Below are positions 21,120-24,330 of a stretch of DNA of 24,330 nucleotides, one piece after another. The position numbers and the translations under genes were made by a program. The stretch's first letter is position 1; each line of letters starts with the position of its first letter. The stretch comes from RGIG7332 sp045589235 (GTDB lineage: Bacteria > Bacillota > Clostridia > Oscillospirales > JAAYXM01), in the NCBI GenBank assembly GCA_045589235.1, contig JAZNOR010000038.1, positions 1 through 24,330 on the forward strand, given 5' to 3'. The notes under the pieces were generated by a model. It was given only the letters and a program-made list of their open reading frames with translations, did not search any database and was not told the origin of the DNA.

Positions 21120-22925
21120 TTGTCAGAAAAAAAGCATATTCGTAACTTTTCTATTATTGCACATATAGACCACGGTAAATCCACTCTTGCAGATCGCTTG
21201 CTTGAAAAATGCAACGCGGTCACCTCTCGCGAAATGGAGAGCCAGCTTCTTGATAATATGGACCTTGAGCGCGAGCGCGGAATTACCATTAAGGCGCGTG
21301 CAGTTAAACTCAATTATCTTGCAAATGACGGTGAAACATATACACTCAATTTAATTGATACCCCCGGGCACGTTGACTTTAACTACGAGGTGTCGCGTTC
21401 TCTTGCAGCTTGTGAGGGGGCTCTTTTAGTTGTCGATGCAGCACAGGGAATAGAGGCGCAAACTCTTGCAAATACCTATCTTGCCATTGAGCACGGCCTT
21501 GAAGTCGCGCCGGTTATCAATAAGATAGACCTGCCGAGCGCCGACCCCGACCGCGTTGCGCATGAAATAGAAGACGTAATCGGCATTCCTGCTCTTGATT
21601 CACCGAGAATTTCAGCTAAAACCGGTGTAAATATTGAAGGGGTGCTTGAGCAGATTGTGCGTGAAATTCCGGCACCAAACGGTGACGATGATGCCCCGCT
21701 TCGCGCAATTATTTTTGACAGCCAATACGATGCATACCGCGGTGTAATTGTATATCTCCGCGTTATGGATGGCACAATAAAACCGGGTATGCGTATTAAA
21801 ATGATGGCAACCGGTGCTGAATTTGACTTAGTTGAGGTCGGTTATCTCCGCCCTCTCGGCTATGAGCCGACAGATAAGCTGTGTGCAGGCGAAGTTGGTT
21901 ATTTAACCGCAAGCATTAAAAATGTCAAGGATACCCAGGTCGGTGACACTGTAACAAGTGTTGAAAATCCGGCAGATGAGCCACTCCCCGGCTATCGCAA
22001 GGTTCAGCCGATGGTGTTCTCCGGTATCTATCCTGCAGACGGCGCAAAGTATCCGGATTTGCGAGATGCGCTTGATAAGCTTCGTTTAAACGATGCATCC
22101 CTCACCTATGAGCCTGAATCTTCCGTAGCTCTCGGTTTTGGATACCGTTGCGGCTTCCTGGGCCTTCTTCATATGGAAATTATTCAGGAGCGCTTAGAGC
22201 GTGAATATAACTTAGACCTCATTACAACAGCTCCGAGCGTTGTTTATAAGATTAAAAAGACAAATGGTGAAGAGGTTATGATTGATAATCCTCTGAATTA
22301 CCCGAATCCAACCGAGATTGATTGGGCGGAAGAGCCGTTTGTCGCCGCAAGTATTATTACACCGACCGATTATGTCGGCAATATTATGGAACTCTGTCAG
22401 GACAGACGTGGCGTATTCAAGGACATGAAATATTTAGAAGAAACCCGAGTTGAAATGCACTATGATATGCCACTTAACGAAATAATATATGACTTCTTTG
22501 ATGCGCTGAAATCGCGCACTCGTGGCTATGCATCGCTCGACTATGAGCTCTGCGGTTATCGCAAGTCAGATCTCGTTAAGCTTGACATTATGCTAAATGG
22601 TGAGGTTGTTGATGCGCTTTCATTCATCGTTCATACCGAAAAGGCATATGCACGTGCACGCCGCATTGCGGAGAAATTAAAGGAACACATTCCGCGTCAG
22701 CTCTTTGAGATTCCTGTTCAGGCGTCAATTGGCAATAAAATCATTGCGCGCGAAACGGTTAAAGCTATGCGCAAAGACGTTTTGGCAAAGTGCTATGGCG
22801 GTGATATTACCCGTAAGAAGAAGCTTTTGGAAAAACAGAAGGAAGGCAAAAAGCGTATGCGCTCACTCGGCAGTGTCGAAGTGCCGCAGGAGGCGTTTAT
22901 GGCTGTGCTTAAGCTTGACGAATAG
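21120..22925 (+). CDS. lepA: elongation factor 4 (LepA), ribosomal back-translocase
   Basis: LepA is a translational GTPase that acts on stalled or initiating ribosomes. All GTPase motifs are present: AHIDHGKST (14-22), the RERGITIK switch (51-58), DTPGH (80-84) and NKID (134-137). EF-G-like domains II, III and V follow, then the LepA-specific C-terminal domain including GGDITRKKKLLEKQKEGKKR, which enters the peptidyl-transferase region. At 601 residues the length is normal. The start is a TTG, fixed by the conserved N-terminus and by AAGGAG 8 bases upstream. hemW follows closely, the usual Firmicutes order. Confidence 0.97.
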   Translation: MSEKKHIRNFSIIAHIDHGKSTLADRLLEKCNAVTSREMESQLLDNMDLERERGITIKARAVKLNYLANDGETYTLNLIDTPGHVDFNYEVSRSLAACEGALLVVDAAQGIEAQTLANTYLAIEHGLEVAPVINKIDLPSADPDRVAHEIEDVIGIPALDSPRISAKTGVNIEGVLEQIVREIPAPNGDDDAPLRAIIFDSQYDAYRGVIVYLRVMDGTIKPGMRIKMMATGAEFDLVEVGYLRPLGYEPTDKLCAGEVGYLTASIKNVKDTQVGDTVTSVENPADEPLPGYRKVQPMVFSGIYPADGAKYPDLRDALDKLRLNDASLTYEPESSVALGFGYRCGFLGLLHMEIIQERLEREYNLDLITTAPSVVYKIKKTNGEEVMIDNPLNYPNPTEIDWAEEPFVAASIITPTDYVGNIMELCQDRRGVFKDMKYLEETRVEMHYDMPLNEIIYDFFDALKSRTRGYASLDYELCGYRKSDLVKLDIMLNGEVVDALSFIVHTEKAYARARRIAEKLKEHIPRQLFEIPVQASIGNKIIARETVKAMRKDVLAKCYGGDITRKKKLLEKQKEGKKRMRSLGSVEVPQEAFMAVLKLDE

Positions 22926-22936
22926 AGGTGCAAAGC

Positions 22937-24124
22937 TTGAAAAAATCACTTGGTATTTATATCCACACTCCGTTTTGCAAGAAAAAATGCTCATATTGTG
23001 ATTTCCATTCAAAATGCGGTGACAAAAAAGCTATGATCGCATATTCAAAAGCTCTTTGCAAGCATATTGAGGAATCAAATATGCTTGAGACGTCTTATGA
23101 GGTTGATACGATTTACTTCGGCGGTGGCACACCAACTGTTATGCCGATTCGCGAAATAGAGCGCATTGTTCGAGCTTTATATGAAAATTTCAACGTGCTC
23201 GACACCTGTGAAATGACGATTGAAGCAAATCCGGAGAGTGTCGAATTTAAATATTTAAAACGTCTTAAATCTCTCGGCTTTAACAGAATCTCAATGGGGG
23301 TTCAGTCTTCAAATGATGGTGAGCTTGAGATTTTAGGTCGTATTCATAATTTTAATGATGTTAAAGAGGCTGTTTCTATTATCCGCAAAGCAGGCTTTGA
23401 AAATTTATCGCTTGATTTAATGTACGGTCTTCCCGAACAGAATATGGAGAGCTTTAAAAAATCACTTTCTGATGTTATTTCTCTTTCCCCTGAGCACATT
23501 TCGTGCTATGCACTAAAGCTTGAAGACGGCACTCCTCTTTTCGAGTGCTCCGAAGTTTACGACATCCCGAACGATGATGCTATTGCGGATATGTATCTTA
23601 TGGCAGTAGATTATCTTGCAGAGCACGGATATGTTCAATATGAAATTTCAAACTTTGCAAAGCCGAATTTTAATTCGCGTCACAATAAACGATATTGGGA
23701 TATGAGCGAATATTTAGGCTTTGGTCCGTCAGCTCATTCGTTTATAAATAAATTGCGTTTTAACTATTTTGCAGATACCGAAAAATATATAAACGGTGTT
23801 TTACACGGCGATGTTATAATTGAAAAATCCGAGGAAGGAAGTCCAAACGAGCGTGCAGGTGAATATGTTATGCTTTCACTTCGCACGACTGACGGCATTT
23901 CGCCTGCAACACTTGAAAAGAAGTATTTAACTTATTTTGATGAACTCGAAAAAAAGCTTTTAAATTATTATAAACTGGGATTTGCCGAGTTTAACGGAAT
24001 TTCTTGGCGATTAACACCAAAAGGCTTTTTAGTTTCAAATACGATTATTTCAGAACTTTTAATTGCGCTTGAAAACTCGCGCGGCATAACAAAAAGTGGA
24101 AGCATATATAACAAAATTGTTTAA
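22937..24124 (+). CDS. hemW: radical SAM haem chaperone HemW (HemN-like)
   Basis: HemW delivers haem to membrane proteins and is often misannotated as oxygen-independent coproporphyrinogen oxidase. The radical-SAM cluster motif is CKKKCSYC (Cys14, Cys18, Cys21). GGGTPT binds SAM, and the SMGVQSSNDGELEILGRIHN segment is the usual HemN/HemW block. The C-terminal winged segment LTPKGFLVSNTIISELL is HemW-like. I choose the TTG at 22937 because AGAGGTG lies 6 bases upstream; an in-frame GTG at 22928 overlaps that site. This gives 395 residues, starting 11 bases after lepA. The chaperone reading is preferred by family knowledge, not proven by sequence. Confidence 0.9.
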   Translation: MKKSLGIYIHTPFCKKKCSYCDFHSKCGDKKAMIAYSKALCKHIEESNMLETSYEVDTIYFGGGTPTVMPIREIERIVRALYENFNVLDTCEMTIEANPESVEFKYLKRLKSLGFNRISMGVQSSNDGELEILGRIHNFNDVKEAVSIIRKAGFENLSLDLMYGLPEQNMESFKKSLSDVISLSPEHISCYALKLEDGTPLFECSEVYDIPNDDAIADMYLMAVDYLAEHGYVQYEISNFAKPNFNSRHNKRYWDMSEYLGFGPSAHSFINKLRFNYFADTEKYINGVLHGDVIIEKSEEGSPNERAGEYVMLSLRTTDGISPATLEKKYLTYFDELEKKLLNYYKLGFAEFNGISWRLTPKGFLVSNTIISELLIALENSRGITKSGSIYNKIV

Positions 24125-24137
24125 AGGAGATGCAAAA

Positions 24138-24330
24138 ATGCGTACAGTAATAAGTGTTATCGGTAAGGATACCGTTGGTATCATCGCAAAAATTTCAGCA
24201 GTGCTCTCAACTCATGACATCAATGTTTTGGATATTACCCAGAGTGTCCTCGGCGATTTATTCGTTATGGTTATGCTCGCCGATATTTCAAAGAGCAAGG
24301 TCGATTTTACGGCACTCGTAGCTGAGCTTG
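24138..24330 (+). CDS. ACT domain protein (UPF0237-like), truncated by window edge
   Basis: The first 64 codons are visible; family members have about 90 residues. The sequence MRTVISVIGKDTVGIIAKIS is followed by LSTHDINVLDITQSVLGDLF, the typical beta-alpha-beta ACT fold of GcvR/UPF0237 proteins, small amino-acid-binding regulators. AAGGAG lies 8 bases before the ATG and the gap to hemW is 13 bases, so it is probably in the lepA-hemW transcript. In many Firmicutes this gene is followed by a DUF711 (PFL-like) gene, which would lie just outside the window. Confidence 0.88.
   Translation, partial: MRTVISVIGKDTVGIIAKISAVLSTHDINVLDITQSVLGDLFVMVMLADISKSKVDFTALVAEL

Noticed and set aside
1..24330. 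CRISPR arrays, rRNA genes, known riboswitches, prophage or transposase genes
   Set aside because: No regularly spaced repeats, rRNA-like sequence, recognisable riboswitch core or transposase/integrase motif was seen on either strand.

Overview
The window looks like chromosomal DNA from an anaerobic, endospore-forming member of the Clostridia (Bacillota). Three things point there. There is an alpha/beta-type small acid-soluble spore protein and a SpoVT regulator. lepA is followed directly by hemW, a typical Firmicutes pair. Almost every gene has a strong AGGAGG-type ribosome binding site, and the spacers are AT-rich. Sugar-active enzymes and an orphan sugar-binding lipoprotein fit a plant- or host-glycan-fed gut lineage, but that last step is inference.

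Layout. Bases 1-2421 (+) hold the 3' part of a GH36 alpha-galactosidase and an alpha/beta hydrolase, closed by a bidirectional terminator. Bases 2455-4515 (-) hold YitT, a HAD phosphatase and a divergent guanylate kinase, downstream of a tRNA-Leu(GAG) that has a perfect-consensus promoter. Bases 4820-6704 hold the spore protein, a DUF2798 membrane protein preceded by an attenuator-like hairpin, YqxD and SpoVT. Bases 6878-9512 (+) hold an aldose epimerase, an alkaline-phosphatase-superfamily hydrolase and a CE6-like carbohydrate esterase. Bases 9509-9823 are a gene-free 315-bp block with long inverted terminal repeats, resembling a MITE.

Bases 9824-15537 (-) form a tight five-gene redox operon: OYE-type Fe-S flavin reductase, SDR dehydrogenase, fumarate-reductase-like flavoprotein, TIM-barrel sugar isomerase/epimerase and D-2-hydroxyacid dehydrogenase. 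A divergent AraC-family regulator (15667-16464) faces it, followed by a convergent pair made of a sugar-binding lipoprotein and an aldo/keto reductase. Bases 18694-21020 (+) encode a complete amino-acid ABC importer. Bases 21120-24330 (+) hold lepA, hemW and the start of an ACT-domain protein.

The most interesting part is the AraC-linked redox operon. It has every component needed to oxidise, isomerise and reduce a carbonyl- or enone-bearing substrate, probably a sugar derivative or glycoside. Its OYE keeps the 4Fe-4S motif of 2,4-dienoyl-CoA/enoate reductases but lacks their C-terminal FAD/NAD(P) domain, and a separate flavoprotein sits two genes away. The substrate cannot be read from the sequence. 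Other items worth checking are the inverted-repeat element, a 23-bp perfect palindrome on the lepA promoter, and structured leaders ahead of DUF2798 and spoVT.
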